A program made the translations under genes and the position numbers. From Crossaster papposus (lineage: Eukaryota > Echinodermata > Asteroidea > Velatida > Solasteridae): DNA of 64,000 nt. Below are positions 55,211 through 64,000 of this stretch, in pieces. How positions within the stretch are numbered: position 1 is the stretch's first letter; every line of letters starts with the position of its first letter. The DNA lies in assembly GCA_037893245.1 (NCBI GenBank), contig JBAIAA010000520.1, forward strand, positions 496,001-560,000. Direction: 5' to 3'. Under the pieces are notes generated by a model that saw only the letters and a program-made list of their open reading frames with translations, was not told where the DNA came from and did not search any database.

Positions 55211-55556
55211 GAAGAAACAGTCTCCTCGATTGTTGATATGTTTATTGTAATCACAACGATGATAGAGTCCTAGGCAAAACAAAAGGTGAACAATACTATA
55301 AAGTGTTAATGTGCCCGAGGACTAAACAACTGCTAAACATAATACAATATGGCAATAAAACTAAGAAAATTAGAACTTACAAAACTAAGTCAAACTGGAG
55401 TCCCCAGAACTAGATAAACCAAACAACTTGGAACAGGCCCACGTATGATATAGAGTGTGGCCGACACTTCCGTGTTTTCCCCATGCCTAATATAACAGCG
55501 ACCTCTAGTGGTAATAAGAATAGCGACCTCTAGTGGTCATAACTCTTCATTAAACA
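55211..55556 (-). repeat. Candidate 5' LTR of the Gypsy element
   Basis: Minus strand from tgtttaatgaag to gtttcttca, about 346 bp, containing a polyadenylation-type acaataaac. It lies between the gag start and the broken DUF6589-like exon. It starts TG and ends CA, but only about 14 bases separate it from the gag ATG and no TGG primer-binding site follows. There is no second copy, so the limits are unproven. Confidence 0.4.
55496..55547 (-). promoter_or_regulatory. Tandem pair of accactagaggtcgct words (CTCF-like)
   Basis: Two identical 16-mers (agcgacctctagtggt on the plus strand) 35 bases apart lie inside the candidate LTR. They resemble the CTCF core CCACTAGAGG, with T in place of the usual G before CGC. 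They could serve as enhancer-like repeats of the LTR. Binding is speculative. Confidence 0.3.
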
Positions 55557-55561
55557 GTCGA

Positions 55562-56033
55562 TCAGAACCCTCTTTTGACTGTTGAGGATTTAAAAGGCAG
55601 GGGTGCATCAGGACCATGCTTTTCTCCGATGTGTTTTTTCAAGCCTTTCATTTTTTTGTATGTTTTTGGACATCCTCTAACAGAACAGGAGTGGCGAATA
55701 CTCTGCACGGACATTTCTTTTTCAGAGGGTATTGCATAATCATCTAAAAGTTTGCCTAGCATATGAGACATGTACAGTGCAGGGCTGCCATGCTGCTCTT
55801 GGTCATACAAATTGTTGGTTGGTTCACTGTCCGCGTTTTCAATTCCAAAAAATGTCATTGCAGCACAGACGACAAGGGATTCGGTGTACTTCTCCAAAAA
55901 GTACTTGTAGGCATTGAAATTATTCATGGGGTTGACTGGAACGTCTCGAGCCTTCAGGAAGTTTCGAGCTAAATACAATGTGCCGATGTCAGCCGATGAG
56001 TCAGTGTCATGCAACAGCTTCCACACAGACTGG
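55562..56033 (-). pseudogene. Second DUF6589-like/C2H2 fragment, truncated next to the Gypsy element
   Basis: Minus strand, beginning after tttctttccag. It encodes VWKLLHDTDSSADIGTLYLA, RNFLKARDVPVNPMNNFNAY, then YTESLVVCAAMTFFGIE, and a finger (CSVRGC, 12 residues, HIGEKH). These match, in the same order, the two last exons of the gene at 35675-36944, but here without the intron between them. The sequence continues only to a stop at 55562, six bases from the start of the candidate Gypsy LTR. No upstream exons are recognised above 56033. Confidence 0.8.
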
Positions 56034-57009
56034 AAAGAAATCAACTACAATTCTATAGTCAGATATGGCTTAGTGAAATTACGGTTAGCAATTATTATTA
56101 GCCTGGGAGCCCTCGCAAGTTTTTAAACGTATTTTCATAAAATATAAAATAAGTAAAAAAGATGCATAATTTATATGAAAAGGAACGTATTTCCGACATT
56201 AAATAATCTAAAAAAATGGCAATGATGCAAACGTAATGAAAATTTAAAAATAAATAACTGTAAGCTCTGAACCTACCTAATTTTGAGTAACTAATTGAAT
56301 AAATTACCAAGGGCACTGGCCAAATCTATATTTGTTTACCTCAACAACATGCTCTCGTTTATTTAACAGTAACAACACTTGTCAAACATTTATCAAAATA
56401 TCAACCAGAATATAAAAAAAGATACGATCGTATCAGGCCTTAAATGTTAGAGATCTCTTACAAGTTTCATGTGCACACACAGTGGAGACTCAACACAGTG
56501 TCCACGGTATAGAGTACCGGTATAGTTGGTGTCCCCTTTACAATCCAGAATTGCAGAACTGACGCACGCGTCCAGTGCAGCAATGGTGAGGGAAGGTCGT
56601 TCTCCAAGAACAATCACAGACGGATTTCCTTCCAGTTGGCTAAGTGGGGCAAACACACTAAAGTTAATCTCCAATCCACGTGATTGAGAGTAGAGTATGC
56701 GTAGTAAATTGGTGTTCCTCCCTGCATCCGAGATTATAAGCCACAATTGTAGAACTGATGAATACGTCCAGTGATGATTGTTTGCTCCACAGGGCAATCC
56801 CAGACGAATGTTCTCATCAGAAGAGTTCTTAATAATCAGTTCGTTTAGTAGGCTGAGACAGGAGCACCACAGTTAATCTCCAATCAACCTGAGAATAACT
56901 GAGAGCCAACGCACACTTATAAGTTTAACACAAAGTTTGTCTAAAATGTCAATAGACAATTAATCAGCACATCTAAACACACTCGACAACTCCTCTGAGC
57001 TTTTCAGGA
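56034..57009. other. Non-coding DNA with a diverged tandem duplication
   Basis: Between about 56470 and 56920 two diverged copies about 220 bp apart share cagaactgacg/tagaactgatg, cgtccagtg and gttaatctccaatc. The minus-strand frame across it has no known domain. It may be part of an LTR or leader of the decayed Gypsy-like element above. Confidence 0.45.
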
Positions 57010-57567
57010 AACCCAGAATATCAAGACATATGACAGCTTGTCCTTACTAGTATAACTATAAGCATCATCCATGTACACCATTACCTCACATAAATCCAAC
57101 CCAGACATACACTGTTCCATGAGCCGTTAGAAAGTAGCAGGTGCCCCTGTTACCCCTTGCGGCATGCGTTCAAACTGGAAAAATCCAGCGGGGCAGACGA
57201 AAGCTGTTTCTTCTGGTCTCATGGAGATCTGATAATAACCAGATTTAAGGTCTAGGACTGAAAACCAGTTGCATCCGTGGAGACAATCTAAGGCCTCCTG
57301 CACCAGTGGCACTGCATATTGGTCTGGTACTGTGCGGGAGTTCAAGGTGCGGTAATCGATGCATAGTCTCATCTTCCCGTTTTTCTTTCTTACAATGACT
57401 ATTGGAGAAGCATAACGGCTCTTTGATTCAGTTATCACCCAAATGTCTATTAGTTGTTGTAAATGCTCTCTGAGATCGCTCAGGTCAGTTGGCGAAATAC
57501 GGCGTGACCTCTCTCTAAAAGGTTGTTCATCTGTCAACCTTATCTCATGCTGAACTCCTTGTGTCAA
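57010..57567 (-). pseudogene. Decayed Gypsy-like element, reverse transcriptase part
   Basis: Minus strand. EIRLTDEQPFRERSRRI, LIDIWVITESKSRYASPIV, VRKKNGKMRLCIDYRTLN, FSVLDLKSGYYQI and FFQFERMPQGVTGAPATF are classical Ty3/Gypsy RT blocks. Past a stop near 57123 the sequence continues to VYMDDAY, the catalytic motif, and then degrades. RNase H and integrase are missing. Confidence 0.85.
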
Positions 57568-57605
57568 CCCAAGGTCCTATTCATGGTGAGAGAATACCCC
57601 TACCC

Positions 57606-58500
57606 CTAAATGCGGTCTTTCCACTTTTCATTGATCGGACCCCAAACAAATGGAAGATTTTTAAATTCCTCCTTGGTTATCTGAGGACTTGCCGACGAAG
57701 GGGCTGCTGATCCCTTGGTTACATTTGCAGCATAGCATTGAGCAGATTCTCCAACTGATGAAAACAGTGTTTCCCTCTCATTCGACATGGCACTACTCAC
57801 AGAGGCAGGTAAAAACACTCCAGCAAGGGCACATTTATTCGGTAGTTGAATGTCATGATCTGTTTGGTTCTGTAAGCAAACCTTGATTCCCCTGAACCCA
57901 GTTTCGATCTTTAACAGGGTACACATGATATCTATGCCAAGGGGCAGTCGGTGATGATTCACTTCGTCAATCAAAACCATTACAGGTTTTCCCGTCCTAT
58001 TTCGAACTGTGCCGGAGACCAACTTCTGTGACCTGGCAGAAATGACAAGTTTGTTCCGCCCCTGACTCTTACGGTTTACCAGTCCGATTCTTCCTTCTGG
58101 TCCAGCCTTTTGAGCAATTTCAAAGTCATGGTACATCTGTCTGCAGGCTGCACTGATGCAGAGGTCATCCTGGGATTTGTTCTCTCCCCGCCTTCCAAAA
58201 AGAGACTCGTAGCAATTCTGAATGACTCCAGAATTTGTCCCTATAATTAGCTGATGATGGGCAGCGCCACGCCCATCAGGAATGACAAAAACCGAAAATG
58301 GTTGACTTGTACCACAAAATTCAGCATCGAATCCAATGTCCACATCTGTCCAACCTAAGTAAGGTATCTGTCCACCTCCACCATGCCATTACACAAGATC
58401 TTTAAATTTCTGAAAAAAACTGTTATGCATCAATGTTACTTGAGAACCACTGTCCAGCAAACATCTTGTTTTGATCCCATTGACATATCAGTTCTCCACA
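57606..58500 (-). pseudogene. Decayed Gypsy-like element, protease and linker
   Basis: Minus strand. The protease active-site motif CLLDSGSQVTLM is near 58465, interrupted soon after by a stop near 58392. A long frame then begins DIGFDAEFCG (58343) and includes HHQLIIGTNSGV, VNHHRLPLGIDI and ITKEEFKNL, the usual spacer before RT in Gypsy elements with PNMA-like gags. Confidence 0.75.
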
Positions 58501-58624
58501 AAAGTGTTACCAACTAAATCAATGGATATGCCTGTACCCATCTGGAAATTAATGGTTGTATGCAAATCAGGCCCTACATGCTTGGGTAGGGCTTCTGATT
58601 GGACCCCATCAGATGCGGACCCCA

Positions 58625-59831
58625 TCAGATGCCCCTTGTCGTTTCCCTGTAGGAATTTGATAAGTCTATCGTTGACTTTCTCAAGGTTGGGACTACTGGT
58701 ACTGGTACTCTTTTCCATGCACAGCCATAGCAGAAATTGGGTCGACTCTGAACTCGTCTATTACTATTTTTCTTCTCAGTATAATGGCTGAGAGACTTGG
58801 CATGCTCAGGCGTCATGGTAGTCATAGGGGTGTTAGCCGGCTTTTCCCTTCGCTGCTGCAATTTATATTGCTGCTCCGCCTCCTCTCTTCAAACCATATG
58901 AGGGGGGCTTGTCCGAGTGTCTTTCAGTCGCAGGTTAACGAGTAGAATGTCGTTATATAAGATCCCTTTAATAAACTGGTCCAGAGGCAGAGCATTTATC
59001 TTCTCCCTTGGCACACCACCCCTACAGACTAACTTCCGGAGTACGGCCTGGAGACGTGCTAGGAACTCAGAGGGAGCATCCTCTCGGTTTTGACGCATAG
59101 ACTGAAACTTGAAACACAGCTCTTCTGGTGACTCAGTGCTGCCAAAGGCCAATTCAAGCGCCGCTAAATATTCATCTGCGCTGGCCTGAGGTTATTCACT
59201 TCGCAAATCAGTGATGATGTTGGCCGCTGGGGGTCGAAGGGCCTCTCTCGACCTTCTCCGCCGTTCCGAATCATCTGGTTCTTCCTCCAATTGTCCTGTA
59301 ACCACCTCAATCCATGTGTCAAACGGGTCTTCATCCTTTGATGGTATTCTTGCACCAGAAAAAGGCCGGAGTTTTCTATCCCCTGAAATACTGCAAGCAG
59401 ATATAACTTTACTAAGTGCATTTTACTGGGACTTTGTGTATTAGAAGAAACCTCTGGCAGTGGCACTTCATTTGCACTCGGCTCGGTCTCTAGATCTTTT
59501 CACCATTACTCGGGCCTTGAATGGTTTTTGTAGCTGCTCTGCTAACTTGTAAATGTGAAACATAATGTCTCCACTCTGCGTCACAGACACCCTGAGAGTC
59601 TCCAAGGGGGCAACATAACTTGGGCCACCTCTCGGTCAAACTCACGAAGTAAATGTGTACCTGCCTCGAAACCCCAACAAGATGGCTTATGGTCTTGGAG
59701 AGTGCTCGGGTCAGTGCTTCTGTTGACTCATCTAGCCCGTTCGCACTAACAAGAAGAATTGCACTACCAATGGGGATATCATCTTTCTTGCACCAGTCCC
59801 TTGCTAGCTTCATCAACCCGGAGTCAGTCAT
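58625..59831 (-). pseudogene. Decayed Gypsy-like element, PNMA-like gag
   Basis: Minus strand in three broken frames. LARDWCKKDDIPIGSAILLV (59831-59490) recalls the N-terminus of PNMA-like gags. FGSTESPEELCFKFQSMRQN and FIKGILYNDILLVNLRLKD (59152-58889) are the capsid C-terminal part. CYGCA near 58730 is what is left of a zinc knuckle. Stops or frameshifts separate the pieces. The gag start at 59831 lies directly against the plus-strand Ngaro-like element. Confidence 0.75.
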
Positions 59832-59834
59832 GCT

Positions 59835-60576
59835 TGCTTGAAGTGGCCAGTGCCGTTATTGCAAAGTCGGCTGATAATAAGGCAGATTATACATTGGCGG
59901 TCGAGGGGGGACGCTTGGTTGTGAAGAAACCGGGTCCCTAACAGAAACGCATTGATTCATTTGATAAGTGGCAATCGTGTTATCACACTTTAATGGCAAT
60001 TTTTCTCACAAAACACCCCACACGTTGCGCTGAAATGCTCAAATACGCGGAGGTTATTCGTACTGCATCAGTGCAGTTAATTTCCAGGTCTTGGTTGGCG
60101 GGATTACGATGAACAATTCCAGCTCAAACAAGAATTAAATCCATCGCGGTCCTGGGGGGCTATCGATTTCGAGCTGTGGCTCACGGTGGCCGCTACGGGC
60201 GTCACATCCATGGCAGTACCGGGCGCGTATAGCAATCCCCAATTAGGGCATCGTTCCGGGGCAGTTCGGCTCGGGCACTGTACTCCACGGCCGGTTGCCG
60301 TTTTTCAGACTGTAGATTTGCACATACGTGCTCCAAATGTATGCGGATTGGTCACAGCGCCACTCGCTGTCGGGTTCCGGGTCAAATGCGCGAGACCAAT
60401 GGGGTCCACAGGCACGGGGACAGCGGACGCGCAATTTTTTGTATGCCGCAAGCGGTAACGCAACTTGGAAGGCTCCATCAACAGCACCGTCAAACACTCT
60501 AAGTAGTAAGCCCAGATCAGCCCCAACTGCAGCATCGCCCACTGGTCACTCTTTTCGTCCTCCCAACGCCAATTAA
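59835..60576 (+). pseudogene. Ngaro/DIRS-like retrotransposon, gag remnant
   Basis: Plus strand. The frame LEVASAVIAKSADNKADY runs to an in-frame TAA at 59939-59941 and continues as RIDSFDKWQSCYHTLMAIF and AEMLKYAEVIRT. After a shift it goes on as WRDYDEQFQLKQEL and AIDFELWLT. This FDxW, MLKY, YDEQF and ELWL pattern is what I know from gag-like proteins of tyrosine-recombinase retrotransposons. At least one stop and two frameshifts make it non-functional. Confidence 0.65.
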
Positions 60577-62366
60577 AGTTTCAATTCTGAGGGAGTGGCT
60601 GTCCCATTATCCTCGTAGTGACGAGGCCCAGCTGTTACTGTCCGGGTTTACGGAAGGTTTTTTTTTTTAGGTTACACAGGCCCCCGGTTGCCACGCGACT
60701 CGCATTGTTTGACTTCGGCGTCCGAGCATGCTCAAATAGTGCGCGATAAATTGAAGTCCGAAATCTCACAAGGCAGAATAGCGGACCCCTTTTTGGCCCG
60801 CCCCTTTCCAAACTTACAATGTTCACCAACCGGTCTCGTTCCCAAACGCGAGCCCAACTCATACCGCCTCATTCAGCACCTCTCTCTTCCACACGGCCAA
60901 TCTATCAATGACTTTATAGACAGGGAGCTATATGCACAGTGCACTATGCCTCGTTTGACAAAGCGGTGTCGCTGGCGGCGCATGCCGGTAAAGGCGCATG
61001 GCTGGCCAAAGCCGACATTAAATCAGCTTTTCGCCTGCTTCCGGTATCTCCACTTGATTATGAACTTCTGGGTTTTACGTTTGAGGGAGTGTTTTATTTC
61101 GATAAATGTCTCCCTATGGGTTGTAGTATAGCTTGTTCACTGTTCGAAACTTTTAGCACTTTCTTAGAGTATCAGGTCCAATTTCATACCCACTCTTCCT
61201 GCTTGACACATTATCTCGATGATTTGTTATTCGTCGGGGCCAGTCAAGTGGACTGCGCTCGCATGCTACGCTGTTTTCAATCCGTCAGTGCAGACTTAGG
61301 AGTCCCCCTGGCTGAAGAAAAAACGGTCGGTCCCGTGCAGGTCATCACGTTTTGGGGTTTGGAAATTGACACTGTAAATAGTACTGTAAGGGTCCCCGCT
61401 GATAAAATCTTGGCCACTTCTAATCTTATCGGGCAAGTTCTGAACATGCGCAAGATCGAATTCAATCGCTTGTTGGGTCACTCAACTTCCTGTGCCGGGC
61501 GATCCCCCCCCGGGCGGGCATTTTTACGCCGGTTAATAGTATTGTCGCAGGGTCTGTCTCGTCCTCATCACACGGTGCGAGTATCAAAAGGCGCTAGACT
61601 TGATTTGCTCACTTGGCCGGAATGTTTTTCTCATGTTAATGGTATTTCAGTATTTGCTGAGAAAGAATGGGAATCAAATGATAGTCTCGCGTTGTTTTCC
61701 GACGCTGCTGCTAGTGTGGGATACGGTGCATATTTCCAGGGTAAATGGGTCCAAGGTCGCTGGGCGCCTACACTTTTAACCAGTTCGCGCCGGGATTATT
61801 TTAACATCGCCGAGCCGACGGGCGGGATTATTTTTAACGAAACTCGATCCGAAGCGTGTTCAGGCCTATAGTGCTGGGTAGCACACCCACGCATTTCCGG
61901 CCTTGCGCGCTGCTGACATACATTTCCGAACTTGAACTTGGCGTATATATTCGTCATCCGTTTTGAATTTGGGGAAATTTTTGCGTTTATATTCGTCATC
62001 CGGCGCGAACTGGTTAAGCCGCTCTCCCTCCATTGCATTCCTTGAGTTTCCCCCCTGTATGTTTCCCTGTTGTGCTGGGCGCCGCTCTTGGCCGGTCACA
62101 AGGTTGTATTTCACACGGACAATGTGGCCGTGGTGGAGATCATTAACAAGAAATCTTCCCGCTGTGCGAAAATTATGCAATTAGTCCGCCCATTCGTGTT
62201 ACAGTGCCTGCGCTATAATATTTATGTAAAAGCAGTTCACGTACCAGGGAGATTAAATGACATCGCCGACGCTTTGTCACGTTTTCAGATGGACCGTTTC
62301 CGCAAGACCGCGTCCAAAGCCGACCCAGTTATGACTCCGCTTCCTTCCCTTCCACAAGTCTGGTAG
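60577..62366 (+). pseudogene. Ngaro/DIRS-like reverse transcriptase and RNase H, interrupted
   Basis: Plus strand. TGLVPKREPNSYRLIQHLS (about 60830) is in one frame. A shift near 60935 leads to WLAKADIKSAFRLLPVS, the palm motif HYLDDLLFVGA and FWGLEIDT. RNase H begins with LALFSDAAASVGYGAYF and ends, beyond an inserted 234-bp MITE and a further frameshift in a C run near 62060, with VVFHTDNVAVVEIINKKSSR, VHVPGRLNDIADALSRF. The D-x-A-D-x-LSR end is typical of DIRS/Ngaro RNase H. The element cannot produce an intact polyprotein. Confidence 0.88.
61780..62013. mobile_element. 234-bp TTAA-flanked MITE inserted in RNase H
   Basis: TTAA at 61776-61779 and 62014-62017 flanks a unit whose ends are CCAGTTCGCGCCGG and its exact complement. 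The RNase H frame before the insertion continues in phase after it if one TTAA copy is counted, which shows that the insertion is younger than the host element. TTAA duplication suggests mobilisation by a piggyBac-type transposase. The ends do not match those of the piggyBac at 46.4-49.6 kb. Confidence 0.88.
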
Positions 62367-63320
62367 TTGACGAAATACAGCGCTTGCTTACAGCCGCCAT
62401 TGCAGAAAACACTCACAAGACATACGCATCTAGCTGGAAGTCCTTTAATCAGTCGAGGCACAGCCCCTCGCCAGTGTTTCGCCAGCGTCCGTTGAAAAAA
62501 TTCGGCATTTCGTAGCTTGGCTGTCATTACGGGGCTTATCCCCTTCCTCAATTGCCACGTATGTTTCGGGTGTGAGTTATTTCCACAAATTGCGAGGGTT
62601 CGTGGATCCGACAAAGGATTTCTTAGCTTCAAAATTAATCGAAGGTGCACGCAGAATCCGCCCATGTGTAGATAATAGATTACCTTTCTCCCTTCCAATG
62701 TTGACACACGTGTTACACGCTTTGAATGCCATCTGTTCCTCTCAATTTGAAACATCTTTATTTCGGGCCGTTTTCTTGAGTGCATTTTTGGGTTTTATGC
62801 GTGTTGGTGAATTTGCGGTTAATTCTAGCAGCTACTTCCAAAGGTCTGTTCTGACATTTCAAGATTTACAGTTTTGCCAGCCTGGCGAAGATTCCCAGGT
62901 TGGTTTCGTTCTCATTCACTTTCATAACTCCCAGACCAATCAGCGTGGGCCCCCTCAATGCATTCGCCCAGTGCAGTCTGCCGACAGTTCTCTGTGCCCT
63001 GTCCGGGCGCTACGGGACTTCGTAGCGATCCGCCCTTACTCTCCCGGCCCCTTTTTCTGTCACTTTGATGGGCGCCCTCTAACCAAGTATCAATTCAATT
63101 CTGTGCTCCGCAAAGCAGTCGATTTGCAGGATTGAATGGGGCCCATATTCGGGGACATTAATTTCGTATTGGCGCTGCATCATCGGCATCGCATTTCGGG
63201 GTGGCCGGCCGACGCTGACATTCAGGCTATGGGCCGCTGGCGCTCTAATGCTTTCGCGTCCTACATTAGACCATTGCCCACTTGCTCCTTTTTGGAATTG
63301 CCTGACTCAAATTTGTGAAC
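62367..63320 (+). pseudogene. Ngaro/DIRS-like tyrosine recombinase
   Basis: Plus strand. An N-terminal core-binding part (THKTYASSWKSF; LSPSSIATYVSGVSYFHKL, in another frame) is followed by LFRAVFLSAFLGFMRVGEF, containing the first catalytic Arg. LCPVRALRDFVAIRP and FFCHFDGRPLTKYQF follow. The second catalytic box, His-x-x-Arg, is at about 63160: a TAA lies between the His and the FRIGAASSAS that follows. The final Tyr is in AFASYIRP. Frames change at least three times. Such recombinases insert circular cDNA without target duplication. Confidence 0.85.
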
Positions 63321-63410
63321 ACTAGTTAATGTCGTTTTATGACGTGATGGTCCCTCATTGGTCAGTCTCTTATTAGTCATGAGTTTTTTCTCTTTGTAAT
63401 CATGCATTAG

Positions 63411-63919
63411 ATTCGGTATGGATAATTGGCGACTCAATCGTCCGGCGTGCACAGCATCCAATTAACTTACCAGTGCATGTTCTTTGGAAGGGCAAGGGTG
63501 GCGCGGGAGTGGCTGACCTCTCTGGTCTATTAAATGAGTTATGTAAAACTCACCCCCCACCGGCCCTACTCATTATTCACATAGGTACTAATGACCTTGT
63601 AAAAGTAGATGAATACGGCCTCCGCCAGCGCGTAGCTGTCATGCTGCGTGATTGCAGGGATTGGTACCCCAATATGACCCTATTGTTTTTGTTTTTTGGT
63701 ACCCGCTCACAACCGGCGTTGGAACGGAAGCGCCGCACCGTAAATAGATGGGCAAGATCCGTATGTTCGAAAATACCACAGGCCTTCTGTCTGCATCACC
63801 CTCAATTTATCTGGTCAGATTGTTCTCTATATGTGTATGACGGGGTTCACTTGTCTCCATCAGATAATCGCATTTTTACTGACAACCTGTGTCAATGTAT
63901 TATGTCTTTCATCGCGTAG
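63411..63919 (+). CDS. SGNH/GDSL-type hydrolase of the Ngaro-like element
   Basis: Plus strand, intact from about 63411 to the stop at 63919. Block I WIIGDSIVRRA has the catalytic Ser, HIGTNDLVK is block III with Gly-x-Asn-Asp, and YDGVHLSPSDN is block V with Asp and His. All catalytic positions of the SGNH fold are present. Hydrolases of this type are known from Ngaro and some LINE elements, where their role is not settled. The longest ATG frame starts at 63473 and lacks block I, so the true start lies upstream, or translation is fused to the recombinase frame. Confidence 0.85.
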
Positions 63920-64000
63920 TTTGTTTGGTCTTTCAACCGACACATCACACTGAGAGTTGGGGGGCTGCCGGTCTTTCTCCTGTGGGCGCGCTTTGCGCGT

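Noticed and set aside
56447..56797. Minus-strand frame of 116 residues
   Set aside because: It spans the diverged tandem duplication and shows no domain, so it is more likely leader or LTR sequence.

Overview
This window is eukaryotic and looks like repeat-rich DNA from a marine invertebrate. Genes are split by GT-AG introns. The intergenic DNA is AT-rich, with many short words built on acatgtac. Almost every long reading frame belongs to a mobile element: BEL/Pao, Ty3/Gypsy, Penelope-like, LINE, Ngaro/DIRS-like, piggyBac and MITEs. A dispersed repeat at 14.4-14.6 kb and a SINE-like tail at 34.0 kb recall repeats I associate with echinoderms and other invertebrate deuterostomes. That placement is from memory and is only tentative. 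I see no prokaryotic operon, CRISPR array, rRNA gene or convincing tRNA gene.

0-10.3 kb: no convincing host gene. It holds a foldback repeat (1-200), a zinc-knuckle fragment running into a 0.87 kb polypyrimidine minisatellite (895-1826), a dispersed duplication (2.1-3.16 and 4.31-5.17 kb), a DNA element whose terminal repeat has grown into a 16-bp minisatellite (6.43-7.52 kb), a 240-bp MITE (7.90-8.14 kb) and a 1.7 kb inverted-repeat element (8.60-10.31 kb). 10.7-13.2 kb: exons of a KMT5A-like SET-domain protein, with a 99-bp tandem array in one intron and a retroelement gag lying against the last candidate exon. 13.2-19.2 kb: a minus-strand Gypsy-like gag with a possible LTR, then a BEL/Pao polyprotein cut short in its integrase. 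21.7-23.7 kb: a dead LINE fragment and a 261-bp palindromic MITE with a 10-bp target duplication.

24.0-44.4 kb is the most unusual part. A first RecQ-like helicase copy lies on the plus strand (24.0-26.05 kb). At 30.4-36.9 kb a multi-exon gene encodes a cysteine-rich N-terminus, a DUF6589-like core (GDQLTCER) and a C2H2 finger. It converges, with under 0.3 kb between, on a second RecQ-like gene on the minus strand (44.4-37.2 kb). A second, truncated relative of the DUF6589-like protein lies at 55.6-56.0 kb. Two helicases and two DUF6589-like proteins in one window, one pair convergent, suggest that the two genes may travel together as a large mobile element. Every copy here carries lesions. 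The largest intron of the second helicase contains a deleted Penelope-like reverse transcriptase between inverted repeats of about 370 bp.

45.7-49.6 kb: a decayed fragment of an unidentified zinc-binding family beside an apparently complete two-exon piggyBac element with TTAA duplications. 50.6-55.6 kb: a GC-rich Ty3/Gypsy element with a C2H2 finger in its gag and only two internal stops. 57.0-59.8 kb: a second, heavily decayed Gypsy-like element. 59.8-63.9 kb: an Ngaro/DIRS-like tyrosine-recombinase retrotransposon with an SGNH hydrolase, broken by frameshifts and by a 234-bp MITE.
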